Below, piece after piece: positions 20,095-28,850 of a stretch of DNA of 64,000 nt. Position 1 is the stretch's first letter. Each line of letters opens with the position of its first letter. The stretch is from positions 3,100,001-3,164,000 of the forward strand of contig NZ_CP034073.1 in assembly GCF_003855155.1 (NCBI RefSeq), written 5' to 3'. A program made the position numbers and the translations under genes. This stretch comes from Shewanella psychromarinicola. Its GTDB lineage: Bacteria; Pseudomonadota; Gammaproteobacteria; Enterobacterales; Shewanellaceae. Under the pieces are notes generated by a model. The model had not been told where the DNA came from and made no database searches. It saw only the letters and a list, made by a program, of their open reading frames with translations.

Positions 20095-20849
20095 ACTAGA
20101 AAAAATACGCATTATGATTAGTAAAACTAATGCTTTTTAGTGATCTTAATATGGTTTTTATACGCTGAACGGCTTATATAGTGGTTTTTTAGTTTGTTAT
20201 ATACATTTAATGCATAATTATTCGGATTAGTTAATTTTAAAACAATATTATTTAACAAATAGAATATATCTTGCTGTGACATAAAGCATGTTTATCTTCT
20301 TGATGTTGATAAATATGGCTCTTAACCAAGGTGAACATCATCAAGCTACTTATATCTGAAACAGAATAAACTCCGAAAATGTCTTTATGAGGCTAAGTTC
20401 ATATCCAGTGATAAACGCGCTGAATAATCTCCCTTCTTGAATCACTGAAGACTTGATTACTGACAACGTAAGCATCCAATATTATTAGATGATATTTTAT
20501 TCATGTTTACATTTTACAGGGCGTGGGATGATAAGTTACAGTGCGCGGTTTACGTTCACCTTGGCCGCGTTGCTTTTAAGGCTTTTTTAGGTTTTTAAGT
20601 GGCTAGAACTAGGCCGTTGTCACCAATAAATGTTTTATTTGTATGCCATGTTTTGTTTAATAGGTCGTTAATTTTTTTGGAAAATACATTAATAAAGCTT
20701 CATCTCTTACAGTTTCTGAGGTTTTTCGTGTGTTTAAGCGCATTTTGAGCAAAATAAAGTCTGCTTTTCACTTAGTACATTATTCACAAGCGTGTTGGTA
20801 CTCGGTATAGTAAGCCAACTTTTACAACCTAAAAATTGATGTTCAAATT

Positions 20850-21248
20850 ATGTTTGTTTGGCCTATTTCAGTCTATTACGAAGATACCGATGCGGGTGGT
20901 GTTGTGTATCATTCGAATTACTTAAAATTTTTTGAACGAGCTCGTACTCAATGGTTAAAAGCACTGGGTGTCCGCCAAGCAGAACTGTTGGCAGAAGATA
21001 TTGCTTTTGTCGTTAAACATGTAGAAATAGATTTTCGTAAAGCGGCAAAGTTTGAACAGGATTTAGTTGTTGAATCCAAGGTTATAGAATTAAAAAAAGT
21101 GTCGTTGGTATTTCACCAGCGCCTAGTTGATCATCAAGGTGATTGCTATTGTGAAGCGACAGTGGTTGTTGCGTGTATATCTTTATCACGTATGCGTCCC
21201 CGCGCTATTCCCCTAAATATTGTTCAGGAGTTTGACAGTGCACGCTGA
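20850..21248 (+). CDS. ybgC: Acyl-CoA thioesterase YbgC (Tol-Pal associated)
   Basis: A 132-aa hotdog-fold thioesterase and the first gene of the tol-pal operon. The catalytic Asp lies in YYEDTDAGGVVYHSNYLKFFERART, the 4HBT signature. Substrates are acyl-CoAs or acyl-ACP, and the protein is linked to phospholipid metabolism at the envelope. The last 11 bases overlap the tolQ start. The leader upstream is AT-rich without a clear Shine-Dalgarno sequence. Confidence 0.93.
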   Translation: MFVWPISVYYEDTDAGGVVYHSNYLKFFERARTQWLKALGVRQAELLAEDIAFVVKHVEIDFRKAAKFEQDLVVESKVIELKKVSLVFHQRLVDHQGDCYCEATVVVACISLSRMRPRAIPLNIVQEFDSAR

Positions 21249-21927
21249 AATTTCATTTATTGGTTTGTTTTTAGAAGCCAGTGTGTTGGTAAAGTTAGTT
21301 ATGCTGACCTTGTTGGCATTATCGATTGCCTCATGGGCCGTGATCCTTCAACGCAATAAATTATTAACTTCAGCAAGAGTTAAATCATTACGTTTTGAAG
21401 ACACTTTCTGGTCTGGTGTTGATTTAAATCGTCTTTATAAAGAATTGATTGCACGTGGTAGTGCTATCTCTGGTTTAGAAGCCATGTTTGTGGCGGGTTT
21501 CAAAGAATATACTCGTTTGAGTAAAGTAAACAGTAAAGCTCCACAAGCCGTTATGGATGGAACATCTCGAGCAATGCGAGTGAGTTTGTCGCGAGAAATG
21601 GAAAAACTTGAAAACAATTTGCCTCTATTGGCAACAATTGGTTCAACCAGCCCATACATTGGTTTATTTGGTACCGTTTGGGGAATTATGAATTCCTTTA
21701 TCGCACTGGGTTCGGTAGAAAATGCCACGTTAGCTATGGTTGCACCGGGTATTGCTGAAGCACTCATTGCAACGGCAATGGGTTTGTTTGCTGCTATTCC
21801 AGCCGTAATTGGTTATAACCGTTTTACAACGCAAGTTGATAAAATTGAAATGACTTATGCTAACTTTATGGAAGAATTCTCCAACATATTGCAACGTCAA
21901 GCATATAGCGAGAAGGAAGCCGTTTAA
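21238..21927 (+). CDS. tolQ: TolQ, inner-membrane proton-channel subunit
   Basis: A 229-aa MotA/TolQ/ExbB-type protein with three membrane segments (residues ~14-36, ~130-155, ~165-190 in this numbering). It forms the proton channel with TolR that drives TolA during outer-membrane constriction at division. The motif LATIGSTSPYIGLFGTVWGIM marks TM2. I chose GTG 21238 because CAGGAG sits 7 nt upstream. It starts inside ybgC, and its TAA shares a base with the tolR ATG. Confidence 0.94.
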   Translation: MHAEISFIGLFLEASVLVKLVMLTLLALSIASWAVILQRNKLLTSARVKSLRFEDTFWSGVDLNRLYKELIARGSAISGLEAMFVAGFKEYTRLSKVNSKAPQAVMDGTSRAMRVSLSREMEKLENNLPLLATIGSTSPYIGLFGTVWGIMNSFIALGSVENATLAMVAPGIAEALIATAMGLFAAIPAVIGYNRFTTQVDKIEMTYANFMEEFSNILQRQAYSEKEAV

Positions 21928-22355
21928 TGTATCAGCGTAAACGTCATCGTCCAATTGCAGAAATCAACGTTGTACCTTATATCGATGTCATGTTGGTGTT
22001 GTTGATTATTTTTATGGTGACAGCGCCAATTGTTTCGCAAGGGGTTAAAGTAGAATTACCTCAGGGTAATGCGGAATCGTTACCACCTGATAGTAAGCCT
22101 CCAATCGTGGCATCAATTGACGCTGCTGGGCAATACTTTTTGAATACTGGTAGTAGCTCTAACTCTCAAGCGATGGACATAGAGCAAGTCTCTACGGAAG
22201 TCGGAGCATTAATTCAGCTTGAACCATTAAGACCCGTGGTAGTCAAAGCTGACCGCACCATACCTTATGAAAGCGTTATTCAATTAATGATTAGTTTGCA
22301 AGGTGCTGGTGTGCCAGCCGTTGGGTTAATGACTGATTCACCGAAGGAGAAATAG
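21927..22355 (+). CDS. tolR: TolR
   Basis: A 142-aa ExbD/TolR-family protein: short cytoplasmic N-terminus, one membrane helix (about 17-38) containing the channel Asp in VPYIDVMLVLLIIFMV, and a periplasmic domain. It works with TolQ and TolA. The start overlaps the tolQ stop (TAATG), and tolA follows with no gap. Confidence 0.95.
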   Translation: MYQRKRHRPIAEINVVPYIDVMLVLLIIFMVTAPIVSQGVKVELPQGNAESLPPDSKPPIVASIDAAGQYFLNTGSSSNSQAMDIEQVSTEVGALIQLEPLRPVVVKADRTIPYESVIQLMISLQGAGVPAVGLMTDSPKEK

Positions 22356-23318
22356 GTGGCTGGAAAATCAGATTTAACCGTACCCGTTTCTATTTCTGCC
22401 GGTATTCATATTGGGTTTATTGTCATCCTTGCTCTAGGCATTAGTTTTGATGATAAGCCCAAGCAAATGCAAACTGCAGCGGCAAGTGCGCCGGCCATGC
22501 AAGCTATTGTGATTGATCAACAGAAAGTAAATGATAGAGTTGAGCAATTAAAGAAGCAAAAACAAGATGTGGCTAATCAAGAAAAGGTACGTCAAGCTGA
22601 GTTAGAACGTAAAGCATTGGAAGCGCGTCGCGAGCGTGAACGCGAGCAAGACAAAATTAAGACATTAGAGATCCAGCGTAAACAAAAAGAGCAGGAAACT
22701 CAAAAGGCCAATGATGCGGCGAAAGCGGCTCAGGCAAAACAACGGCTTGAAAAAGATCGGGCAGACAAAGCTGAAGTTGTGCGTAAGCAGAAAGAGCAGG
22801 AACAAAAAGTTGCAGAAGATGCCGCCAAGCTAGCGTCTGAAAAACGTAAGCAAGAAGAGGCTGCTGCGAAAAAAGCTCAACAAGAACGTCAACGAGCTGA
22901 TGATGAACGTAAACGCAAAGAAGAAGCTGAGCGTAAACGCAAAGCCGAAGCCGACACTAAAGCGCGTCAAGAGCGTGAAATGGCAGAGGCAATGTCTGCA
23001 GAACAAGACTCGCTTTCTAAAACGCGTAATAGGCAAGTGTTGTCAGAAGTCGATAAGTATAAAGCCATGATTATTGCCACTATTCAACGTAACTTAGTAG
23101 TTGATGAATCAATGCGTGGTAAAAGCTGCCGGGTATTTATTCGTTTAGCGTCTGATGGCTTTGTTACTACAAGCCAAACGTTGGACGGTGATCAGGTAGT
23201 TTGTCGAGCGGCCAAAGCGTCTATAAATAAAGCTGGACGGTTACCCGTATCGCCTGAACCGGCTGTTTATCAGCAATTAAAAGAAATTAATTTAACTGTT
23301 TCACCGGAATTTAATTAA
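22356..23318 (+). CDS. tolA: TolA
   Basis: A 320-aa protein that links the inner-membrane TolQR motor to Pal/TolB. Domain I is a single anchor (residues ~8-27). Domain II (~55-215) is an Ala/Lys/Glu/Gln/Arg-rich helix, a long coiled coil with repeated KQKEQE and AERKRKAEA patterns. Domain III (~220-320) is the globular C-terminus, with two Cys (KSCRVFI, VVCRAA) that can pair. The start is GTG directly after the tolR stop, with AAGGAG upstream. The low-complexity middle explains spurious frames on the other strand. Confidence 0.94.
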   Translation: MAGKSDLTVPVSISAGIHIGFIVILALGISFDDKPKQMQTAAASAPAMQAIVIDQQKVNDRVEQLKKQKQDVANQEKVRQAELERKALEARREREREQDKIKTLEIQRKQKEQETQKANDAAKAAQAKQRLEKDRADKAEVVRKQKEQEQKVAEDAAKLASEKRKQEEAAAKKAQQERQRADDERKRKEEAERKRKAEADTKARQEREMAEAMSAEQDSLSKTRNRQVLSEVDKYKAMIIATIQRNLVVDESMRGKSCRVFIRLASDGFVTTSQTLDGDQVVCRAAKASINKAGRLPVSPEPAVYQQLKEINLTVSPEFN

Positions 23319-23360
23319 GATCAATGGTATTTAATGATGGAATTGAGTAAAAGGAGTCCC

Positions 23361-24689
23361 ATGAAAAATTTGGCTAAATGGCTAACACTGGTATTGATAG
23401 TGTTAACTACTCCCGCGCGCGCAGCGTTAGAGATTGTGATTACTGAAGGGGTTGATGCCGCGAGACCCATTGCCGTAGTTCCTTTTGTTTGGCAAGGACA
23501 AGGGCCTGCTCCAGAATCTATTTCTGATGTGGTCGCATCTGATTTGGCTCGCAGTGGTACATTTAAAACGCTTGATGTGCGTGCATTGCCACAGTCAACT
23601 ATTTCTTCAGTAAACGGTTTTACGGCTCAGAGCTGGGCTAATGTAGAAGCTGAAGCAGTTGTTGTTGGCTCGGTTAAACCCTATGGCGCTGATAAATATT
23701 TAGTGAGTTTTGAGTTGATTGATTTAGTCAAAGCACAGCTTCAAGCGGGAAAAGGGCCTCAGAATAACAGTGAGTTATTGCTTGAAAGTCGTGAAACCGT
23801 TATCAGTGCAAACCAATTTAGACAATATGGTCACCGTATAAGTGATATTGTTTATGAAAAACTCACGGGGATCCGTGGTGCGTTTTTAACTCGTATTGCG
23901 TATGTTGTGGTTAAACAAGGTCAAAAAGCACCTTACCATCTTATGATTGCTGATTATGATGGTTATAATGAACAAATGTTATTACGTTCACCAGAGCCAT
24001 TGATGTCACCGGCTTGGTCTCCAGATGGACGTCGTTTAGCCTATGTGAGTTTTGAAAATAGAAAAGCCGAAATTTTTGTTCAAGACATCTATAGCCAAAC
24101 TCGTACTCTGGTGAGTAGTTTTGATGGCATTAATGGCGCGCCAGCATTTTCTCCCGATGGCAAAAAGTTAGCGGTTACATTGTCAAAGGATGGTCAGCCA
24201 GAAGTTTATGTCGTCGATATTGCTACCAAGACAACTCGACGCATTACAGAACATTACGCAATTGATACTGAACCTTCTTGGTTCCCAGACGGCAAATCAA
24301 TTTTATTTACTTCTGAACGTGGTGGTAAGCCGCAGTTATATCGCGTAAGTTTAGATACAAATAAAGTCTCGCGTATGACTTTTGAAGGAGAATGGAACCT
24401 AGGTGGTTCAATTACCCCAGACGGTCGTAGTATGATTTTTGTAAACCGTACTAACGGTAAGTTCCATATTGCTCGAATGGATCTTGCAACACGCTTTATG
24501 CAGGTGCTTTCATCAACTCAACTTGATGAATCGCCAAGTGTTGCCCCTAATGGCACTATGGTTATCTACGGTACAACCCATCAAGGTAAACAAGTGTTAG
24601 CTGCTGTTTCTATGGATGGCAGATTTAAAGCAAGATTGCCTGTCGGCCAGGGCGAGGTGAAGTCACCAGCATGGTCTCCGTTTCTCTAA
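23361..24689 (+). CDS. tolB: TolB, periplasmic beta-propeller
   Basis: A 442-aa periplasmic protein binding Pal and TolA. Residues 1-22 form a signal peptide (ending PARAALEIV). An N-terminal alpha/beta domain runs to ~165, and a six-bladed propeller follows, made of repeated blades of the type [50 protein letters not shown] 23361 was chosen over 23334 because AAGGAG lies directly upstream and it begins the signal peptide correctly. Confidence 0.95.
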   Translation: MKNLAKWLTLVLIVLTTPARAALEIVITEGVDAARPIAVVPFVWQGQGPAPESISDVVASDLARSGTFKTLDVRALPQSTISSVNGFTAQSWANVEAEAVVVGSVKPYGADKYLVSFELIDLVKAQLQAGKGPQNNSELLLESRETVISANQFRQYGHRISDIVYEKLTGIRGAFLTRIAYVVVKQGQKAPYHLMIADYDGYNEQMLLRSPEPLMSPAWSPDGRRLAYVSFENRKAEIFVQDIYSQTRTLVSSFDGINGAPAFSPDGKKLAVTLSKDGQPEVYVVDIATKTTRRITEHYAIDTEPSWFPDGKSILFTSERGGKPQLYRVSLDTNKVSRMTFEGEWNLGGSITPDGRSMIFVNRTNGKFHIARMDLATRFMQVLSSTQLDESPSVAPNGTMVIYGTTHQGKQVLAAVSMDGRFKARLPVGQGEVKSPAWSPFL

Positions 24690-24712
24690 ATAGATATTGA
24701 TAAGGATTTAAA

Positions 24713-25249
24713 ATGGATCTGAATAAGTTGTTTAAAGCTATGTTGGTTGCAGTTCCGCTTATGGCACTGGGTGCCTGTAGTTCAACTTCAGACTCGGAAA
24801 CTGATGCTAGCGGTTCTATGAGTGGTACTGGTAGTGAATATGGTGCTGGTGGTGTTGAAACTGGTGGTGTAGCACCTGTGCTAAGTTCTGCAGAACAGCA
24901 GCGTTTAAAAGAACAGGAATTACGTCGTCAAAATATCATTTACTTTGATTTTGACCGCAGTGAAGTTCAAAGCGAAAATGCTGAAATTCTTCAAGCACAC
25001 GGTAATTATTTAGTTGGAAACCCAAATGTTCGTGTTTTGATCGAAGGTCATGCCGATGAACGTGGTACTCCTGAATACAACATTGCACTAGGTGAGCGAC
25101 GTGGCAAAGCGATTGCAAAGTATTTGCAGAGTATGGGCGTACAGCCTAGCCAAATGAGCGTAGTCAGTTATGGCGAAGAAAAGCCATTAGATTATTCTCG
25201 TAGCGATACTGGTTTTGGTAAAAACCGTCGTGGTGTGTTAGTTTACTAA
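24713..25249 (+). CDS. pal: Pal, peptidoglycan-associated lipoprotein
   Basis: A 178-aa outer-membrane lipoprotein with lipobox LMALGACSS (Cys ~22), a Gly/Ser/Thr-rich linker (~25-60) and a C-terminal OmpA-like domain (~75-178). The domain includes IYFDFDRSEV and the peptidoglycan-binding VLIEGHADERGTPEYNIALGERRGKA. It holds the outer membrane to the wall and cycles with TolB. A hairpin with a T run follows the stop, so its mRNA may be partly terminated before cpoB. Confidence 0.96.
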   Translation: MDLNKLFKAMLVAVPLMALGACSSTSDSETDASGSMSGTGSEYGAGGVETGGVAPVLSSAEQQRLKEQELRRQNIIYFDFDRSEVQSENAEILQAHGNYLVGNPNVRVLIEGHADERGTPEYNIALGERRGKAIAKYLQSMGVQPSQMSVVSYGEEKPLDYSRSDTGFGKNRRGVLVY

Positions 25250-25262
25250 AGGTATGAAGAAC

Positions 25263-25292
25263 AAGGCCAACCGTTATCGGTTGGCCTTTTTT
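25263..25292 (+). terminator. Intraoperonic terminator between pal and cpoB
   Basis: A perfect 10-bp stem AAGGCCAACC / GGTTGGCCTT with a 6-base loop and six T, immediately followed by the AGGAG of cpoB. The strong structure implies that only read-through transcripts reach cpoB. Confidence 0.8.
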
Positions 25293-25303
25293 AGGAGATA
25301 AAA

Positions 25304-26041
25304 ATGAAACAAGCCATATTAGTTGCGGCAATGTTCTTCACAACGGCAACTGTTTTAGCCGCTCCAGCGCCTGTTGAAGATGTTGCAGGAGGTTCGAATG
25401 ATGACAGAGTCTCAAGGTTAGAGCGCATCATGAAAGCAAAGCAACAAGGCGATTTTGAGATGCAACGTCGTATGGATGTATTGCAAAATGAAGTGTTGGA
25501 TTTAAGAGGCATTACTGAGCAACAAAATTATCAAATGAATCAAATGTTACAGCGTCAACGACAGCTGTATGAAGATATTGCAAATCTTACTGCTCAGTCA
25601 TCAACACCCGCTGCGCCAGTTCAAGCGGATGCCACTTCGGTCGCAGCAGCTAGTTCAACTTTGGGTGAAACAGGAAGCTATGAGGCCGCAGTGAATTTGG
25701 TCCTTAAAGAACGCAAATATGATGAAGCAATCCCTGCTTTTCGTAATTTCATAGCCAAATACCCAGAATCAAATTATGCAGCTAATGCAAACTATTGGTT
25801 AGGCCAATTGTTGTACAACAAAAATGAATTCAGTGATGCTAAACAAGCATTTAGCACAGTGGTTAGTCAATTTGCAGATTCAAATAAGCGTGGCGACAGT
25901 TTGGTCAAACTTGGCATGATTGCAGAAGAAGAAAATGATCTTGCAGGTGCTAAAGCGCTTTATAACAAAGTTATCAAAGAGTATGCCGACAGTGCCTCTG
26001 CACGACTAGCTCAACAGCAATTATTAGCATTAAAAGGCTAG
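25304..26041 (+). CDS. cpoB: CpoB (YbgF), division coordinator of the Tol system
   Basis: A 245-aa periplasmic protein that coordinates peptidoglycan synthesis with Tol constriction. Signal peptide residues 1-19 (LAAPAP). A coiled-coil trimerisation stretch follows (~35-95, VSRLERIMKAKQQGDFEMQRR...), then a Ser/Ala/Pro linker, and then three TPR repeats (~125-245, YEAAVNLVLKERKYDEAIPAF, NYWLGQLLYNKNEFSDAKQAF). It is the last gene of the operon. Confidence 0.93.
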   Translation: MKQAILVAAMFFTTATVLAAPAPVEDVAGGSNDDRVSRLERIMKAKQQGDFEMQRRMDVLQNEVLDLRGITEQQNYQMNQMLQRQRQLYEDIANLTAQSSTPAAPVQADATSVAAASSTLGETGSYEAAVNLVLKERKYDEAIPAFRNFIAKYPESNYAANANYWLGQLLYNKNEFSDAKQAFSTVVSQFADSNKRGDSLVKLGMIAEEENDLAGAKALYNKVIKEYADSASARLAQQQLLALKG

Positions 26042-26106
26042 TTAAGCCAAAAAACCGCCTCTTAGTCTGTTTTTCATGCAAACAACAAGAAATTATACAT
26101 TTGCGC

Positions 26107-26134
26107 TTGCATGAGAAATTGAAAAAGGTATTAT
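26107..26134 (+). promoter_or_regulatory. Stable-RNA-type promoter of the tRNA-Lys array
   Basis: TTGCAT (26107-26112) and TATTAT (26129-26134) lie 16 bp apart, preceded by an A/T-rich UP-like stretch and followed by a GC-rich discriminator (AGGCGCCC). That arrangement is typical of stringently controlled rRNA/tRNA promoters. Transcription would start near 26141, about 95 nt before the first tRNA-like repeat. Confidence 0.6.
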
Positions 26135-26235
26135 AGGCGCCCTCAGAACGGCATAGCCTTTTGGGGGTGTTAGAAGGTTAATTACTTAGTCTACAGTCTC
26201 TGTGTTTTAAGTTATGGTCTTTTAGTTACCAAGAT

Positions 26236-26317
26236 GGGTCGTTAGCTCAGTGGGTCTTGAAATAGAGACAGTTGGCTTTTGTTCCCGTAAGAATATAAGT
26301 TCTTGCAAAACCAAGAT
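26236..26317 (+). repeat. 82-bp pseudo-tRNA-Lys tandem repeat, unit 1
   Basis: It begins like tRNA-Lys (GGGTCGTTAGCTCAG), continues TGGGTCTTGAAATAGAGACA, keeps the anticodon-arm start GTTGGCTTTT and then jumps to the intergenic spacer (GTAAGAATATAAGTTCTTGC). The 3' half of the tRNA is missing, so it cannot fold as a tRNA. It is the first and slightly diverged unit of four. Confidence 0.85.
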
Positions 26318-26563
26318 GGGTCGTTAGCTTAGTTGGTCTTGAAATAGAGACAGTTGGCTTTTGTTCCAGTAAGAATATAAGTTCTTGCAAAACCAAGATG
26401 GGTCGTTAGCTTAGTTGGTCTTGAAATAGAGACAGTTGGCTTTTGTTCCAGTAAGAATATAAGTTCTTGCAAAACCAAGATGGGTCGTTAGCTTAGTTGG
26501 TCTTGAAATAGAGACAGTTGGCTTTTGTTCCAGTAAGAATATCAGTTCTTGCAAAACCAAGAT
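26318..26563 (+). repeat. 82-bp pseudo-tRNA-Lys tandem repeats, units 2-4
   Basis: Three nearly identical 82-bp units start at 26318, 26400 and 26482. Each has GGGTCGTTAGCTTAGTTGG, an inserted CTTGAAATAGAGACA, GTTGGCTTTT and the spacer. All have T instead of C in the D-stem (GCTTAG), which marks them as a separate lineage from the intact genes. Confidence 0.88.
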
Positions 26564-26639
26564 GGGTCGTTAGCTCAGTTGGTAGAGCAGTTGGCTTTTA
26601 ACCAATTGGTCGAAGGTTCGAATCCTTCACGACCCACCA
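26564..26639 (+). tRNA. tRNA-Lys(UUU), copy 1
   Basis: A 76-nt tRNA with CCA encoded. Acceptor GGGTCGT/ACGACCC, D-arm GCTC/GAGC, anticodon loop CTTTTAA with anticodon UUU at 26597-26599, T-arm GAAGG-TTCGAAT-CCTTC. All stems pair. It is first of six identical genes, presumably from a polycistronic precursor cut by RNases E/P. Confidence 0.97.
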
Positions 26640-26680
26640 CTTTTTTGATAGTGGCTAAATAATCTAAATATTATACAGAT

Positions 26681-26762
26681 GGGTCGTTAGCTTAGTTGGT
26701 TTTGAAACACAGACAGTTAGCTTTTGTTCCAGTAAGAATATAAGTTCTTGCAAAACCAAGAT
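26681..26762 (+). repeat. 82-bp pseudo-tRNA-Lys unit between tRNA copies 1 and 2
   Basis: Same architecture as the leading tandem units but further diverged (GGTTTTGAAACACAGACAGTTAGC). The 3' half of the tRNA is absent. It follows tRNA 1 after 41 bp. Confidence 0.82.
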
Positions 26763-26838
26763 GGGTCGTTAGCTCAGTTGGTAGAGCAGTTGGCTTTTAA
26801 CCAATTGGTCGAAGGTTCGAATCCTTCACGACCCACCA
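26763..26838 (+). tRNA. tRNA-Lys(UUU), copy 2
   Basis: Identical to copy 1 over 76 nt, CCA encoded. The following spacer pairs CCACT with AGTGG, as after most copies, forming a small hairpin across the tRNA 3' end. Confidence 0.97.
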
Positions 26839-26927
26839 CTTTTTAAATAGTGGCTAAATAATTTAAAGGCTATACCGATGGGGCTATTTCACTCCAGTAA
26901 GAATATCAATTCTTGCAAAACCAAGAT

Positions 26928-27003
26928 GGGTCGTTAGCTCAGTTGGTAGAGCAGTTGGCTTTTAACCAATTGGTCGAAGGTTCGAATCCTTCACGACCCA
27001 CCA
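26928..27003 (+). tRNA. tRNA-Lys(UUU), copy 3
   Basis: Identical to copy 1. It starts exactly 165 bp after copy 2. An AGAAT/ATTCT hairpin in the spacer (CCAGTAAGAATATCAATTCTTG) lies just upstream and recurs before each later copy, a possible processing signal. Confidence 0.97.
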
Positions 27004-27092
27004 CTTTTTTGATAGTGGCTAAATAATTTAAAGGTTATACCGATGGGGCTATTTCACTCCAGTAAGAATATCAATTCTTGCAAAACCAAGAT

Positions 27093-27168
27093 GGGTCGTT
27101 AGCTCAGTTGGTAGAGCAGTTGGCTTTTAACCAATTGGTCGAAGGTTCGAATCCTTCACGACCCACCA
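27093..27168 (+). tRNA. tRNA-Lys(UUU), copy 4
   Basis: Identical to copy 1, 165 bp after copy 3, with the same 89-bp spacer. Confidence 0.97.
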
Positions 27169-27257
27169 CTTTTTAGATAGTGGCTAAATAATTTAAAGGC
27201 TATACCGATGGGGCTATTTCACTCCAGTAAGAATATCAATTCTTGCGAAACCAAGAT

Positions 27258-27339
27258 GGGTCGTTAGCTTAGTTGGTCTTGAAATAGAGACAGTTGGCTT
27301 TTGTTCCAGTAAGAATATTAATTTTTGCAAAACCAAGAT
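27258..27339 (+). repeat. 82-bp pseudo-tRNA-Lys unit between tRNA copies 4 and 5
   Basis: It has the GCTTAG variant and the CTTGAAATAGAGACA insert, as in the leading tandem units. It sits in the phase where a seventh 165-bp unit would start. Confidence 0.85.
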
Positions 27340-27415
27340 GGGTCGTTAGCTCAGTTGGTAGAGCAGTTGGCTTTTAACCAATTGGTCGAAGGTTCGAATC
27401 CTTCACGACCCACCA
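27340..27415 (+). tRNA. tRNA-Lys(UUU), copy 5
   Basis: Identical to copy 1, CCA encoded, directly following a pseudo-unit. Confidence 0.97.
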
Positions 27416-27504
27416 CTTTTTAGATAGTGGCTAAATAATTTAAATGTTATACCGATGGGGCTATTTCACTCCAGTAAGAATATCAATTCTTGCAAAACCA
27501 AGAT

Positions 27505-27580
27505 GGGTCGTTAGCTCAGTTGGTAGAGCAGTTGGCTTTTAACCAATTGGTCGAAGGTTCGAATCCTTCACGACCCACCA
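27505..27580 (+). tRNA. tRNA-Lys(UUU), copy 6
   Basis: Identical to copy 1, 165 bp after copy 5. It is the last intact gene; the downstream spacer changes to the 242-bp repeat type. Confidence 0.97.
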
Positions 27581-27581
27581 C

Positions 27582-27738
27582 TTTTTTATATCTCCCCAAT
27601 TTAAACTTCCAGATAATCTAACCATTACACATCTCTCATAGGCTAAAACTAGCCATTAGTTCTACAGGCTTTTAAACGCCGACAGTTGGCTTTGTTCCAG
27701 TAAGAATAGCGGTTATTGCAAAACCAAGACGGGTCGTT
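27582..27738 (+). repeat. 242-bp degenerate tRNA repeat, copy 1 (left part, split by IS)
   Basis: It starts after tRNA 6 with TATATCTCCCCAATTTAAAC and includes the phrase GCTAAAACTAGCCATTAG (a dyad) and GCAAAACCAAGAC. It then enters a tRNA-like GGGTCGTTA, where the IS630 element interrupts it. It continues at 28851-28936. Confidence 0.8.
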
Positions 27739-28850
27739 ATACCAATCCGCATTAGACTTTACCCATATTGGCCCAGTCTCGTGTGCACAAACTTTTTACC
27801 CTGTCCTTACACTGAATAAACGTATTCCAAGCGCGGCAACACTGTTCAACGATATCGTCATAACCTTCAAAACACCTATTTGCCAAACAATGCTGTCTTA
27901 GCCATTGCCATACCTGTTCAATGGGATTTAATTCCGGAGAATAGGGTGGTAATTTGAGGACCGATAAATTACTGAATTCTTTTGCTATATCATCCGTATG
28001 CCAACCTGCACCATCAATGATAACAAGTGCATACCTATCCGAATGAGTTGCTTCTGAAATTTTTTTTAAGTGTTGCCACATAGCCGCCCTATTAACAAAT
28101 GGAGTGACCAAGGCTTCTGTTGCACCCGTCGCAGGGCAAACTGCACCAAAAAGATAAGCATATTCAAATTGTTGCTGCCTTACCGCTCTTGGCCTCGAGC
28201 CTTTTGCTGCCCATAGTCGCGTGGTGGTATTTTGTTGACCAAATCGAGCCTCATCTTGAAACCAAATATCGACGGTGTCTAAAGGAATATAGACAGGGAT
28301 CGTTGCGATCGTTTTAGAAATGAGTTTTTTTAAAATCTTCTTGGGCTGCTAAGGATTGTTTTGGGTGCTTAGAGCGACTTGTTATCCAGCTTAGGCCAAT
28401 ATTTTTTAGTACCTTATATACATGGTTAATATGATAATGGATGCCAAACTGCTGCTCTATATGTGATTGAACGTCTAACCCCGTTAATCGTCCACCCTGT
28501 TCGGAGCGGCTAAACTCATCTATATATTGATAAAGAACCTGCTTTTGGTGTTCGTCGAGTTTATTAGCATTTGTCGAATTCATATTGGCTTTCAAGCCAT
28601 CAATGCCAGTATTTAAGTAGTTTTTAACCCATTCATTGACACTGCGACGACTAACCTTTAATTGGCGAGCGACTTGAGCGCGATTGTGACATTCCAGAAA
28701 GCAAGAAACAGCCAATATGCGGATACGCATACGGGCGTCTTTTTCTGACCTTGATAGCTTAACAAGCTCAACAGATGTGTAGTTTTTCACAGTATAAAAT
28801 AATTTGAAAGTGGTGAGCATATTAGATCATAATTTAATGCGGATTGGTAT
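27739..28850 (-). mobile_element. IS630-family insertion sequence (about 1.1 kb)
   Basis: The ends ATACCAATCCGCATTA (27739) and TAATGCGGATTGGTAT (28850) form terminal inverted repeats. The flanks are GGGTCGTT and TAGCTCAG, i.e. insertion at a TA within the tRNA-like GGGTCGTTAGCTCAG, as expected for the IS630/Tc1-mariner group. The element codes for one DDE transposase in two overlapping frames on the minus strand. No second copy is in the window. Confidence 0.88.
27752..28820 (-). pseudogene. IS630-family transposase in two frames
   Basis: The first part (28820-28314, 168 codons) holds the helix-turn-helix half (RAQVARQLKVSRRSVNEWVKN) and stops soon after a run of seven A. The second frame, open from about 28320 to 27752, holds the DDE domain: DEARFGQQNT (first Asp), VIIDGAGWH (second Asp) and LPPYSPELNPIEQVW (Glu). 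Dropping one A from the A7 run (7 A at about 28326-28332) joins the two frames exactly. Either the element uses transcriptional slippage or +1 frameshifting, or one base has been inserted and it is dead. Confidence 0.85.

Larger units (their letters stand above)
19462..20849. other. 1.39-kb gene-free stretch between motY and the tol operon
   Basis: No credible protein gene. The 63-codon minus-strand frame at 19724-19915 overlaps a terminator and has an unnatural composition. The stretch holds the candidate sRNA at 19902-20060 and its promoter; a further dyad CTTGATG...CATCATCAAG spans 20299-20346. The last ~150 bp must contain the ybgC-tol operon promoter. Confidence 0.5.

Noticed and set aside
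27752..28820. Two independent IS genes
   Set aside because: The two frames together make one standard IS630 DDE transposase; they are parts of a single gene split at an A7 run.
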